Positions 13,399 through 26,909 are shown, numbered from the stretch's first letter. The stretch is DNA of 64,000 nucleotides from Dirofilaria immitis (GCA_024305405.1 JAKNDB010000068.1:3286501-3350500), one strand, 5' to 3'. The notes: a model not told the origin generated them from the letters alone. Numbers and translations are program-made.

Positions 13399-14075
13399 TT
13401 ATTTCCCAGCAAGAAATCCTAGCAAAGCACCGGCAGCAGCACCTACTAGAACAGCTGGTGAAAATCCCAATCCTTCACTGAAAATAATTAATTTATAAGA
13501 TGTAGGAGAGTTGAAACAAGGAATAATATTGAATGAAATTAATGCTTCATTAACATTGCGAGACTTCTACATTATATTCGATATTTCGTTATAAATTATT
13601 CTCACAAATATGAAGCCGAATGAAGGAAGAACTTAGTTTATTAATCAAAAAATGATAAGTAAATCGTTAGTTCGACTTTACTATAATTCATTTTCATAAT
13701 TCAATTTGTATTTTCATATTATTCAGTACTTGTAAAAAAGAATTTTTAGTATTGATTATATGTATTAAAATAGTTTAAATAAAACTACATTTTAAGTTCA
13801 AAAATTTTTTGGAAACTCAGAAAGAATAACTTACACTTTGATATTAGCTAAGCTATAAGGATATGGTAATTTGAAGGAAATAGTAGAACTTGTGGTAGTT
13901 TGTACAGCACCAAAGGGAAGTTGAATGTAATACTGTTGTGGAAAGAACTGTGGATATAAATAGTAATATAGGCCATTATAGTAACTGAGATAATAAAAGG
14001 ATAGGGAAAATAGTAATACTGCGAATCCACAATACATACTGTCATCAATATCAGAAACAGAATAGAAACTTTCAT
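13399..14075 (-). CDS. Paralogous secreted Tyr-rich protein with a frame break (copy B)
   Basis: Exons 14075-13835 and 13477-13399 have the same architecture and splice phase as copy A. The signal peptide differs from copy A only near the cleavage site (VCIVDSQYYY). The reading frame is broken about 30 codons in, near 13995-14010 (a CCC/TTTT region): the Tyr-rich continuation (YYLSYYNGLYYYLYPQFF) is one base out of frame with the signal peptide and needs one added base, or two removed. Exon 2 then reads in frame from the Tyr-rich part and encodes a glycine-zipper-like helix (GAAAGALLGFLAGK). Given similar breaks in conserved genes of this window, assembly error is as likely as a true pseudogene. 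Confidence 0.62.
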
Positions 14076-14529
14076 TATATTACTGTTAGATATTGATGAT
14101 TTTCTAGAAAGATCCATCTATTAAATTAAAATTTGGATGAGAAAAAATTTTTGAAAACGTTTTAGAAATAGAAATATACTTGAAATCGAAGCATCAACAA
14201 ATCGTTGTATTCCAGATGTTTCTCCATCGGTTGACTTCAACTAGTTTTTATCATAAGTAACTTCATGTAAAAATAAATTTCTATAATATTATACAAAATA
14301 TATCTCAAAGTTCAAAACTACGACAGATTTGTGAAAAATAGCAGAAAATTTGTATTCACACCAACCCTTAAGAGAGAATCTAAGTATTTCTGAGATGTAA
14401 TTTTTAATGTTATTTAAAGCAATATTTCCTTGAAACAGGTTTTACTTATCTAAAAAAAAAAAAATGGAAATTGATATGGTCGGTTGGCATTACTTATTTC
14501 CACGTAACAAAAACATACTGATATTTGAC
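14031..14529. repeat. Near-identical 5' duplication, copy B
   Basis: Partner of 12068-12562. The downstream coding sequence of the two genes cannot be aligned base for base, so the high identity is confined to the upstream region, leader and signal peptide. Confidence 0.85.
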
Positions 14530-15060
14530 AGTAATCTCAAATTTGATGTTGAAAGCGCGAAAAAGTGCAATTCCTGATAATGCTTCTGTGATATAATTAT
14601 CATTGTTTTATAGATAAGTGAATATAGATATGATATGCAAAAATTGTAATTTGAATTCGTTGCTAATTATCATTTCATTTTTGTTATCATTTAATGAAGT
14701 GAAACATAGTAATAGCTAACTTTATTAATATTTTTTAAGTAATATAGTGAATTTGTAAAAATTGATTACCTCTTCTGAAATATAATAACTAGAAGGTTAA
14801 GAAGATATAATGAAACTAACTTCAATGAATAGTATTTGAAGAAACAAAAGATTTCTGCATACGATCAGCTAAATATTACGTTATTTGACACTTTGTCACT
14901 TACCATTCCTCTATAGCTCAGTACATCAAAATTTCAGGAAAAAAAATATTTTTCTTATAAACAGGAAGTACAGTAGGAGAAAAACTTTAATTGATTAACG
15001 AGAATGATGGATGATAAGTGATCGAGCCATTAAATCATATTTATCATAACTCAATTTATA
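14530..15060 (-). pseudogene. Relic of a third Tyr-rich gene unit
   Basis: After the end of the copy B duplication, 14530-14690 resembles the region just 3' of copies A and B (phrases AATGCTTCTGTGATATA, TTGCTAATTATCA). The TTTATTAATATT at about 14722 matches the position of the copy A exon 2 end, followed by a decayed stretch ending in an acceptor-like CTGAAAT. At 14854, TTTCTGCATACGATCAGC parallels the copy A intron at about 11610. No open frame for the mature protein remains. Confidence 0.45.
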
Positions 15061-18000
15061 TTTTTATGTTCAGTAACACGAGTTAGAAATCAAAAAAACG
15101 GCAACGATAGAGTGCGAACGAATGCAATATGCATTCGGATGACTGTTAATTGCATTTGATATTTATTGAGTTCATTTTCGATCTGTATTATCATATATAG
15201 ATATAATATTATCATATTATCATATAAAACTAATAAAGGAGCTACTTTCAACATAGTAGAATTATAATATAAAAAGATTTTTTTCTTCAAAATTGCTAAC
15301 ATTAATGTCTCAAAAACAAAATGATTACTTTTTGATAATTTAAAGAAACATAATCTTAGAATAGATTTCAATTTTCTGTTAAAAAATAAGGCCTATATAA
15401 TCAAATATTTGGTACGCTTATCTTCAAATGGTAAAAAATATATTAAATATTTAGCTATGAAAAATTAGTTAAATTGAGTAAGGCTTGGACTATAAGTTGA
15501 AAGACGAATAAATTAGAAATCAAACACAGGTCGAATTGCATAGCTTCACTATACTATTAGTAATTTTGTTTTGTAAATATTTAAAAAATTCTTTTTCAAA
15601 AGTCTTTGTTGCATTATCAGTTTTGAATTACTTCAACATGATCATAATAACTTCATGGCCGTCGAATTTTTACATAATCGGCTATATTATCATCATTATC
15701 ACTGGTTTTTTCAAAAAAAAAAAAAATTGTTCAAATAGATGTCATCATAGAATAATCGTATCGTAGTATTGAAACGTAAATAACACTCGAAGGAGTATTA
15801 CAATCATTCTCAGTTACTAAATGATCACGGTGATTCTTTCGTTCTCAAAATTTCACTCCCTCTTTGAGAAATACATCTTTAAGAAATAACAATTCTTGCA
15901 GAAATAATGAAATGAAATAATGTAAGCATTATGGTTAACCAAAAGCAAACTTAAAATTGTGAAGTTCTCGACTAGTGAAACTAATCGGAATCTTCATATA
16001 AAGCTTGTTCATACTTTCTTCATGTTACTTTGAATAAAGACGCTGAACTTTCACATATTCATATCCATTGTTCTAAGACATATAAAGTTAATATCGTGTT
16101 CGTTCCGGTTCCTTTGAATCAGAGAAACAATGTTTTGTAAATTGCTTTATCTTTTATCACTGGATTCTAGATGATAGCTAATTGTAAGAAAATATTTTAA
16201 TCACAAATTTTCACTTTATCAAATCATACTGATGGAAATTATTCGTAAAGATGTAGATTTCTGAAACTATTTAAAAGTTTTTCTCTGTGTTGTTAGCAAA
16301 ATTAGATAATGCAAATGTTAATGATAACATAATGAGAGGAAATCGCGTGGTTTCATTGCTACGATGTTTTTCATAATTAACAATAAAATGAGAAATTCGA
16401 AAATTAAATGGAATTTTTTTTTGCTATTGACAAATTCGATGCGAAAATGTGATCTAAACTTTCAAAAATTTTAATATTTCGCTAGTAAATTATAACGATT
16501 TACTAATTGCATTAGTAAGGCAAAAACAAATTCGCAGAAAGTAAAATAAAATATCATACTCAATTTCGCCTCTTTTTAATTTAAAAATATAAAATTAATC
16601 GAATCATTAGACTATTTCCAAATGTAATAGCATTGGAGAAGAATTTTGAAGTAGAAAGCATAGATGCTAATATAATTTTTTTTTCCAAATTTTCTATCAT
16701 TTCGCTATTACAGAAGGTTTCTCCAATGAATTTATTTATTTTAATCATTCTTCTACATTCAACGACTGAATTCTTGTTGCGAAAATCTGACTAAATTTCC
16801 AATATGCATATATTTGATTATCATTTCTTGCAATGATCATATTTGCAGCCAAAGAATGCAATAGCAACTTGTTACATTCTTTGGAATGAATAATTTGCGA
16901 AAAATTGTGCGTGCATTTTTTTTGACAATTTCATGAGCGCTTACATCATTTTCACAAAAAAAAATCCACTTTTTTGCGATGCGAAAAATGACTCGTTCAT
17001 CATCAAACACTTTATGCGCTTCAATCGGCTGAACAGCAATTGAGTCGTAAATATTCGTCGCAGAGCGAAAGATATTCTATTGCGATATTTGTTGTTTTAT
17101 ACCATTCTGCTTTGTCATCTGAAGATGTCAACTCTTTTCATTTTTTCTTCCATCATTCATAAATAGATTGGAGTAAAATTACTTCCCCATTTCTCTCGGA
17201 TGAGTTGAAATACAAAGCGAATTTTTTTTTTTTTTTTGATAGAAAATAATAAGCATGGAATTTTCTGAAGATGAAATGAACAGAAATGATTCGATAACTT
17301 CAGCAGTTTTGCATTCTCATTCATGTCTGATGCAGTTTTTCAAGATGTTTTTGCTTTTAGAAGGAATGGAAATGTATTGAGTTAAATTTTTGCTTTATTC
17401 ATGAAAACATATAATTTAGATTAAAACATTCTTATCAAATAATAATTTCTTTTCAAATAAGCAATAGAAATAATAGTTGGACCAAAATGTTAAATTAATG
17501 AAGAACCGGTATATTTAAAATGAAGTCTTCAACATCCATCGTAACAATACAACGTTCCAAGTATAGGTAATTAATTAACTGCAATCAATGCTATCGCCAC
17601 CCACATTGATAATAAAAAATTCAATTTAAAAAAAGAGCATTTGTCAGCGCCCATACTCACTTTTTTTTCATTCTGTTTAAGTTTTTTTGGTTTTACGGTT
17701 AAAAGAATTCATTTTTTATATCATAAGCCAATTTCACAATTTTTTTTTTTTAGAATATTACCTGCTTAATGAATCATTTTTATCATCAAGCGAATAAGAT
17801 TATAATATGATAAAACTCTGTATACATATGGTTTTAGTTATAGAATAAAAAGGTTTTAAATGTCCGAGCGAAAAAGCTGAATGAGTAAGATGGTGTTCAA
17901 GAAATGGGAAGAACTTAGTGCTTGTTCGTAATGAAGCCTGTTTTTAAAGATGAGTTTGTTAGTTTTGTTTCAGCCTTTTCATCTCTTCAAACTGTAATCA

Positions 18001-21000
18001 TGCTTTCTGAAGCATCTGATAATTTCAATTTTATCAAATGCTAGATAGAAATGCTCTGTATCGGAATTACTGAACTCCAATCAAGACATAGCTAAATAAC
18101 GCTCTTATCATTGCGTCATCACAGCAAAAAAAAGAACTACAAAATGTATCTACAATGAATCATGTTTTGACGGATCATACTAGAAATATAATTTCAAATA
18201 AAATTTGGTAAAGGTTTTCGGAAAAGCCATTTTAATCAAGAACTAATCTTTAATCAGCTATACGGTTATAAGACATTCTCGACATTCAAAAACAAAGCAA
18301 GAACTTCAACATAAAACGTCATGCATTTATTAAGATTTTTTAAATTACAATAATAAAATATAAAATCGCAAAATACGAATTTTCATTTTGACAATGAGAC
18401 CAAATTAAAACAAAGATATAGTAGAGAAAGAAAGAAATATAATCAAGAATTGCATAAAGTGTTGCAATTTTATCATATCATTTCCATCTATGAATCGATC
18501 ATGAACTTTTTATGTTCAAGAATTCTCAAAAATCAGGAAAATTCTCCATGTATCGCTATTTTCTTTTGTTTTGTTACAATCAATGATTAAATTTCATCAT
18601 AGAATTTAATTTTTTCCGAATTCGTTGATAATAAATTTTTAAGTTTTCTTATAAAATTTAATTTAATACTAAAAAGGCTGATGCATATATCAAAACAAAA
18701 AAACAATAAATTTTGGCATTTTTAAAAGTTATTTTGGAAATATTGTACTGTTTTACAATTAAGCAAATGCAATGAATGATTTCTTGAAATTACAAATTTT
18801 GCAAGTTTTTAACTAATTTCCTTACATACCTATACTGCATAAAAATGAAAGAAAAATTGGTTCATATTTCATTTTATAAATCAATAAGCAATTATTGAAA
18901 ATTTACAATTCCTATTAGTAAAAAAAGATTTTGCAACTTTTATTAATGCCATAATATCTTTGATTATTCGTGACCAATGCGGTGTATAAACAACTTTCAT
19001 CTTCAACTTCGAAGTACCGCAGTATTTTTGCTCTCATGAAGTTACTTCTAATATTTTATACCAAAATTACATAAATTTTTTCTGGAAATTTTAAAGAATT
19101 TCTCTATTTATCGCTTAATTATTAACAATTAATTAAACTTTCTGACCTCTATCTTCATATGTGATAATTACAACAAAACTTATTTCACTTCTTGATGATC
19201 ATTTTGATGCATTCTAAACATTGGTTCAGTCTTCTGTCAGGAAAAACCGAGATAATTTTATAAAATAATTTTATCTAAGCAACAAACCATTTGTATTATG
19301 ATTTACTATTCATTTTTATCTTTATATGCATATTTTGTATTATGATGTAATATCTGTTCTTATCTTTATAATCAGTTAAATAGTATTGATACATCCCTTC
19401 AGGAACGGATCATTCTTCCTAGTCTATTTAAAAAAAAAAAAAAAAAAAACCACGAGTATTACAAGAAATCGTCAACAAGTACGGTTTTACAAGAAATTCA
19501 CATCGAATGCTAACTATAAGAATTTGAAAACATCTTCATGATACACGGAAATTAATATTAAAATTCAAACAGTTCGAGATTTTTATCCAGCTGATTCATA
19601 AAATTTACTAAAAGAAGATTATTGATTAAAAATTCTGATAATGAGGTCAAATCAGTTGAGGAGCTAAAAATATAACATCGTCACTAATAATAAGGTGTTG
19701 CAATTTTATTAAATTTTTTTTCTTTGGAATTCCCAGGAATAATGCTTCACACTCAAAAATAAAAATCGTTGTTACTTTTATTGTCGCTTTTATTTGACAG
19801 TGATAATCATAATTAAAACAGAAAAAAAAATGACTTAGTAGTGTTTTATTTGTTCAGAGTAATTTGACAATATAAACTGATAAACTTGATAGAATGGCTT
19901 GACTATTTGTTTGGAATTAATTAATCTGGAACATGATATGAGTGATATAATCTACTTGGATATATTGATAACATATCTATCAATTATTATTAATTTACAA
20001 TTTAACATATAATTATTCTTCGGTTGAAGTCGATCACACTTATGCAAGAGAACGAAAAAATGCAATAAATAATTATTTACTTATATTTTTCTGAATTATT
20101 AATAAGTTTTTTATTTTCCAAATTTTTTTCATCATTCTTTTGCAATTACGATATTTCAGCAATGGTTTTGCCGAATTGATCAATAGAAAAACATTTTATT
20201 TTGTTTGGTTTGGCTGCGAATGAATTGATGGTAAACAACTAAATGAAAAGAAAAATTTTTTTCATCAAAGCTATAAATTGCATTATTCGTCACTTTCAGA
20301 AAATTCAACTTTCAAGTAGCGAAATTATTGCGATTCCAAAAGTTTTTGTCGTCCAGCTTCATTTCTTATCTGTATCGCTTTTAGTGAAATTAGGTTAGAT
20401 TCAAAAAGAAATTTGCTTTTCATTTTATTGAAAGTGATAAATCAGTAATAAGCATCAGTTTTTCAATAATTTGATGTGACTACAATTTCACTAATAGTTA
20501 CATTATTTTTGAAATGATTTTTGTGCTGAAATAAAATTTTTATTGACAATCGAGAAAATTTGATTATAGAGGATCATGACGTCAGCATTTCTTGAATCCG
20601 ACTATCATATATACTGAGCCACTGTTTTTAACCTTCTTCGTAGGATTGAAATGAAATAAACGGATAAAAGCAAGCCAATTTCTAGACAATTGTAGAGTAA
20701 TCGGCTGAATATCAAATATTCTTCTGAAAATAAAGTTGTGAGATGTAAAGACAAATGCTGAAAATTACAAGAATTGATCTTTTCAAACCTGAAAATCTGC
20801 TCTCTATATGTTCGTATCGAATCATTTGTTAAATAAAATGCGATTAAATGATGGCTTTCGAGGAAATCTAATCCACGCTGGAAAGAAAATAATTAAAAGA
20901 AGAGTCGTTCAAAACTTATAATAAACAACAATGAATAAAAAGAAAATTTAAAAGATCGTTCGTATGACCTGTGATTGGCAGTAAATCAATAAATTGTAAA

Positions 21001-22152
21001 TGTAACGATAATTTTATTGACTTCAATTTTTTTGACTGATATTTATAATTAATTTAAATCAACTAAATTAAATAAAATTAAACTGAACAAGCAAATAATA
21101 AAAATGAAAAATAAGTGAAACCTTCCACTCTAAAAGTCTTTTTGTCAGCTCTTTTTACTGATTGTCTCTACAAGAAATGTCGATGCTTCAGTTTTCTCAT
21201 TGTAAAATATTAAAAATGAAAAGTGACAACTGAGCCTGAAATCACAACACAAAATTCGAAGATAAATATATATTAGTTATTCATCTTTTTTTTTTTTTTT
21301 TTTCAATGTATCACTTTTTGTAATGTTTCCGTTAAAATCTGATCTTTTTCCGATCACTTTTCTATAAATTATCACAAAATTTATCATATCTTTTGATACA
21401 TATAATAATTTCTGTTATAATCGACTCATCCTAACCGATCAAAAGGGTAATCGTGTATAGCACAACAGACAGATAAAGGACGGTTTTCTATGATCGAACG
21501 GATATCAGAATTTATTTCTTCTTCCATATGAAACCATCGAGTATCTGTGAAAACCATAACTAATTTCGCTTTTTCTAAAAATTGTAATTTTATTTGTTTA
21601 GTTATATAAAAATTTGTTCAGTGATAAAATATTATCAAAAATATAAATACATTATTACTTAAACAATATAATTATTATTGATTATTATAAGATGATTAAG
21701 AAAACATTTAAAAAATTAGGAAATATTTTCAAACTTTATGAAAGAGCAAATTATACAGTGATCATTATTACCATTGCTTCCTTCCATTTTTCTGTAGGAA
21801 TGTACCAATAGCTAAAAATAATTATTGTAAAATAAACTGAACAGAAAATTGCTAATAGCTATTTTTGTTTCTCATTTACTAGTAATATAGTCAAATGATC
21901 ATGTTATTCATATTGTGTTCAAGGTCATTAATTTCAGGAGAATAGCTAGATTATTATGTTATCTCTCCAAAAACACTGTTGATTCTGCTTTTCGTTTCTA
22001 ATTCAGAAATAATTATAATATTTGTCACCAATCAAACATAAATGACAATGATATTAAGGGCAATGATGATGTGTAAGGCTATCTATCAAACCAGCTCAGC
22101 ATTTCTATTACCATATTGGATAGCGAAAGAATCGGAAACAATTGTTAACGAT
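15061..22152. other. Long gene-poor region
   Basis: No gene is supported over about 7 kb. It holds T- and A-runs (for example 17222-17237, 19431-19449, 21289-21303). One unlisted open stretch at 16837-17076 on the minus strand has no start and is treated under findings. The ATG-less hydrophobic frame at 15536-15766 (+) is not called. Confidence 0.6.
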
Positions 22153-23460
22153 TTAATCATCTTTTACTTCAGAATGGTTGATCTCAGCAAATAAATGAGA
22201 GGACTCAAAGACGAAAAAATTTGTTGCTAATAAAGTATGCAACCAACCAGAGATCAGCGACACCATTGAAACAAGCGATACCGACGTCATATATCTTTGG
22301 AATAAGTATCGCATTTCGGGGAAGATTACTGGTAGGTTCAACAACTAGATAAACTAGGGTTTTATTTAATTTAGGCAAACATTTTATTTTACCAAGATAA
22401 AATTGAATACTAAATTAATAATTACAGAATTATTTCAACAAAAACATAAAATTCGTTGGAATTACTCACAATGTGAGTATCGAATTTGAGTAATATAGTC
22501 AGATGGATTTTCATATAAATATGCGTTTCCAGATAATTGATCTTTTGGTGTTGAGTTATTACCTCCATTAAAAAAAATTCAAGTATCCATGTTTCAAGCT
22601 AAAATAACTAAGACATCAATGAAGTCTTATTAGAATGAAGCATATACTAAAATGGTTAATTTTATTAAAGATCAAATTTTATGCGTTAGCAAGTTTCAGA
22701 AATAAAACTAACCGCTAAAAAGTCCTTATATATATCTTCAGTTGTTTCATATGTAGGAAAGATTTGGTGGTCAATTGTATCACTTATTTTACCATTACTG
22801 ATAATCAATGGTTTAATTCGTTTTCTCAATATTTCTCTTGCAATTATCCATAACGATTCAAAACTCCTTCAATACGATAAGTTGGAAGAAAAAGTGATAA
22901 AAGATGATAGATTGACGCTTATCATTTTATTGAAAAGACGCATTATCATTGGGAATAAGTGAAAAAACACGAATAAATTGATGAATAGAGTGCAAAAGAC
23001 CAACTTGTATGCAGGGATCAAATCAAGGTTGTTGAATGTTCGCAAATATTTCATTAATAGTTCCCGAATCGGACCAGCGTTCACAATAACAGTCATATAT
23101 GTTTCGAATAGACACAATTCATTACTATTTATACCATCTAAATTATTTAATATAAAAAATTTAATTAATTGATACCAAAAATGTTCAAATTTACTTGTTA
23201 GATTTATCGTATCCGCGGACTTCGTAACTTCATCGGATCGATTATCCAAAAGTTCGCTAGTTTCGTCAAATTCCACATTGCTTATTTCGCCTAAATCATT
23301 TAATTTTGCTTAACTAAATGAAATAGATGAATGAAATCCTCAAATTTACCTTTAGGAATTGTAGTGATTGGTGACCGTTGATTACAACGGAACAAGGAAA
23401 AGTAAATAGCAATGTAAAAAGAATTCGAATTTCCAAGAATTTCCAGATGTGAAAAGTCAT
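22153..23460 (-). CDS. Five-exon gene for an unrecognised protein with hydrophobic N-terminus
   Basis: Not recognised; modelled from splice signals and open frames. Exon 1 (23460-23350) begins with ATG and a hydrophobic leader (RILFTLLFTFPCSVV), likely a signal peptide. Exon 2 (23290 to about 23005) is acidic then helical (EFDETSELLDNRSDEV; GPIRELLMKYLRTFNNLDL). Exon 3 (22866-22713) continues FESLWIIAREILRKRIKPLI. Exon 4 (22562-22470) ends at a strong GTGAGT donor. Exon 5 (22344-22153) encodes a Ser/Leu/Val-rich hydrophobic stretch and stop. Exons 3-5 join cleanly in phase 0; exon 2 to 3 works with a donor at CAA|GTTGGT. Exon 1 to 2 is out by one base, perhaps from the T5 run in exon 1. Total is about 275 residues. 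It could be a secreted or single-pass membrane protein specific to this lineage. Confidence 0.5.
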
Positions 23461-26430
23461 ATTCGAAGAATGTTAAGAGCTAAAAAGAATTTGCAATATT
23501 GCATATAATAACAATATTTTTATTTCTAATTAAATAATTCAAATTTTTCATACTACACGTCTCATATAATAATATTCATAATAGCAGCAACTTTATAAAA
23601 TTGCGAATGTTTTCAAACAAAATCAATATTTCCTACAAATTTTAAAAACGGAGTCAAAGTTGTGAATCTTTTGAGCTAACTTGCTTATCAAGAAATGGAA
23701 TAAGTAATATTGTATAATTATCAGGAGCAGTTTTGGGTTATTCAAAATTGTTATCTCTTATTAATAATTGATGAGGTTAAAACAAGAAATTCGCCAAAGT
23801 TTCAAAATTCAATTTATAAAATTTGATAAGAAAGACGAATGATATCATTTTGGCAAATAAACACTAAATTATTTGATACTGAAAGGGATAGTTATATGCT
23901 GCAGTAGTTACATGTCACTAATAAAAACTCTGATTTCAACATTTTGATTAATTCAATTAATTAGCATAACAAAATCACTGAATAATGTAGAGGTGATTTA
24001 GAATGAATAGAAGCGATTACTGTAGTTTTGTTGACAATTTCATTCTTCTACTAAATAAAAATTTTTTAAATAATAGACTAAACATCAAATTTATCATACT
24101 ATTATCATTTCATACATTGTGATTTTTGCTATTCACAATTCAGAAATTTTGAAAATTTAAAAAAAAAGTTACCAATAAATTATTAATTTTCGAGAATTCA
24201 ATATGATGAAATTCTTACTGATATTTTGTATTATTATAAAAAACTTCTCAAATTGAATTATTAGAATATATAATTAAAAAAACTCATATAAAATGTGGCA
24301 TATTTAAGTTTTAATAAGAGATTCAATGATTGTTTTCTTTTATTTTCTCCATGCTGAACTATTATTGTACGTGACTATACAGTCATTCTTAATTTTAGAA
24401 CTTTGACCACTCTCGACTACGCCTTATTTGTCAATTTCTAACGCTGTTATTCTAAGTCCTCTTCCTTATCTTGATAAAATAATAAATAGCATATATAATC
24501 TCTGTCATGTATTCAGAATAAATGAATCTCAAAAAATACATTATGAAGAATCAGAAAACGAAAAATATTATTTTCAATAAAATAAATACAATTACAAAAA
24601 TTTAGTCAAATAATTCAAATTTATCATATTGAATTTGATTTTTGTATAAAATAATCTTGCGTTTTATATACTAATTTACGGTGATAAAACATCGAAATGA
24701 TATGACAAAAGAATTTTAATTTATGCTGGAAACTGAATTATTAATTTTTCGATTGGCTGCATATCGTTCTTGTTTGAAATCTAATCAACTTGGTTTGCAA
24801 ATATTTCATTCAAACTATTTTAACTTTCTAATAAGAATAAAATTATTTCAAATATTAAATTGAACCTTACCGATATTGAGCATATTTGGCATAATAACAT
24901 TTATGAAATATAAAGGATATTATTTGATCTATGTATTATTTCATGGTATTTTTATTGATTAGAATATTTGAATCTAATTGATATTGTTATTTAAATTTAT
25001 TTGTAATATAATTTCTTTGTTATCTTTTAACACTTTAATATTATTAATTAAAAATTAATTCATTTGATTATAATTTGATTATTTTATTTAATATATATCA
25101 TTTATTTGTATGTTTAAAAGGATTATTTCTTCAAAATAGAATCATTTACAATAGTTTCTAAAGTCTCGTAATACTTATTTTTTATATAGCACAATATATT
25201 ATAGTGATTAAAATAGATATATAGATATATACGACATATTTGGCAATATTGATAATTATCAAAATCAACATGAAGCCAATTACAATATCATAGTAATTTT
25301 TGCTTCCTTTCTTGCTAAATTTTTATACATTTAGTTAACTTATCGAATGATATTTTTTACTATTATAGTAATCATAATTATTTTGTAACTATATGATCTC
25401 ATTATCATTGCTATAATTTTTTCATTGATAATAATTGATAGAGGAGATCAAAACTTTTGCTCATTTAATATTATCGATATATGATTTTCTTAGTTCGTAT
25501 TTTTATAATTTAATAACTTTGAAATATATTTTAAAAAAAAGTAATATTCAATATTTTTTCTTCTGTACCTATTTCCATTTAACACACTGTTTTATATCTT
25601 TCCTTAATGAAATTTAATACCGTTAACTTATTATTCCGTTTCTGTCATTTATCTAATTTAATTCATTTTGATAAAATATGATAATATCAAACAAATTACT
25701 ACATGTAGTAGTATTCTGATAATAAATAAATTTCTGCTTTTTTTCTTTGTTTTTTAACTTTTGTGATTAATTGTGAATCAATCGATCAATATGCAATTTA
25801 TTGAGTTTGTAGAAATTAACTTACTTTCCATAATTGTAATTGCAGTGGTTAATTAAATGAAAGGTATTAGCAACATCAAATGCAATATAGGTGACTATAT
25901 TATTTCAATATTTACTATTAAATATTTATTTAATTTGACATTTGTTTTCAATAATCATTGTTTATTTTTATTTACTCAAATATCACAAAATTTCCAAATG
26001 TATTATAGCTGATAAATGGCTGATAAAGTATTTACCAAATTTTTTTCTTTATTTATTTATGCTTCATGCAAAAGTGCAAAAAAATTTTATGTTAAGATTT
26101 TGAGACTTTATAATTATTGAATTTTTTACGATGATTCATCATTAAAAAAAATTAATAAGAAATTACGGCAAAGGCATTTCAAATTATAATATAAGCTGTT
26201 TATGTTAACTGAAATTTGGCAAAATTATTTTATTAGAAATGTCAAATTTAAAAATTCTTTAAATGCAATTACAGAATATCCATGCACTGTAGATTGAGAA
26301 AGCGATGAAGATGAAATAATATGTCTACTAATTTAATGATTATATATGATGATATTGATGATAACATATGAACAATGGAAACATGACATATGAAATAATT
26401 CGAAACATTGAAAAGTTGTGATAATCACCT
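23461..26430. other. AT-rich intergenic region, no gene seen
   Basis: Very AT-rich with dense ATAT and TTTAAT words; short frames such as 25435-25617 are hydrophobic and compositionally expected. Nothing is supported. Confidence 0.6.
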
Positions 26431-26632
26431 ATCAGTCTAATTAAATCAGCATAATCAATCAAAGAAAGGATCTTAAAGCTTCTGGATGAAGTCGAAAAAT
26501 TTGATATAGCATTATCGGATAGAAATCTACCAAGAAAAGAATTATATCAGTAGTACGAGATGAAGAAACAATTTATTAAAGAGAAAATACAATTTTCGAA
26601 AAATGAAACGAAAAATGAAACAGCCAAATAAA
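26430..26632 (+). pseudogene. Relic of a charged, helical coding sequence
   Basis: One frame reads like a real protein interrupted by stops: a segment before TAA near 26450, then KERILKLLDEVEKFDIALSD and RNLPRKELYQ, a TAG near 26550, then YEMKKQFIKEKIQFSKNETK and TAA at about 26630. Charge and heptad spacing suggest a coiled coil, as in Gag-like parts of retroelements, but I cannot name a family. No terminal repeats are visible. Confidence 0.3.
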
Positions 26633-26909
26633 ACGCTCTCGAAACAAATATTTTTTATGATTACTGTAATTCTTAAACTAACATTTTCATTAAATTTTCT
26701 CGTACTAAGTAAATATATTTCAAAAAAAAGAAAGAGATTAAAGATGTCTTAAATATGGTTAATTAATAATGACAATAAAAAGTTTAATTTAGATTAAAAT
26801 TTCAAGTATTTCAAAAATATTAATATGTTAGTAATATAACAATTTATAGTATTAAAGGAATGAAAAAAATATTGTAAGACAATATCGATGAAAAGTTTCT
26901 AAATTTAGT

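Noticed and set aside
15536..15766. Hydrophobic plus-strand frame
   Set aside because: Begins only at TTG, T-rich codons, ends in an A-run; composition explains it.
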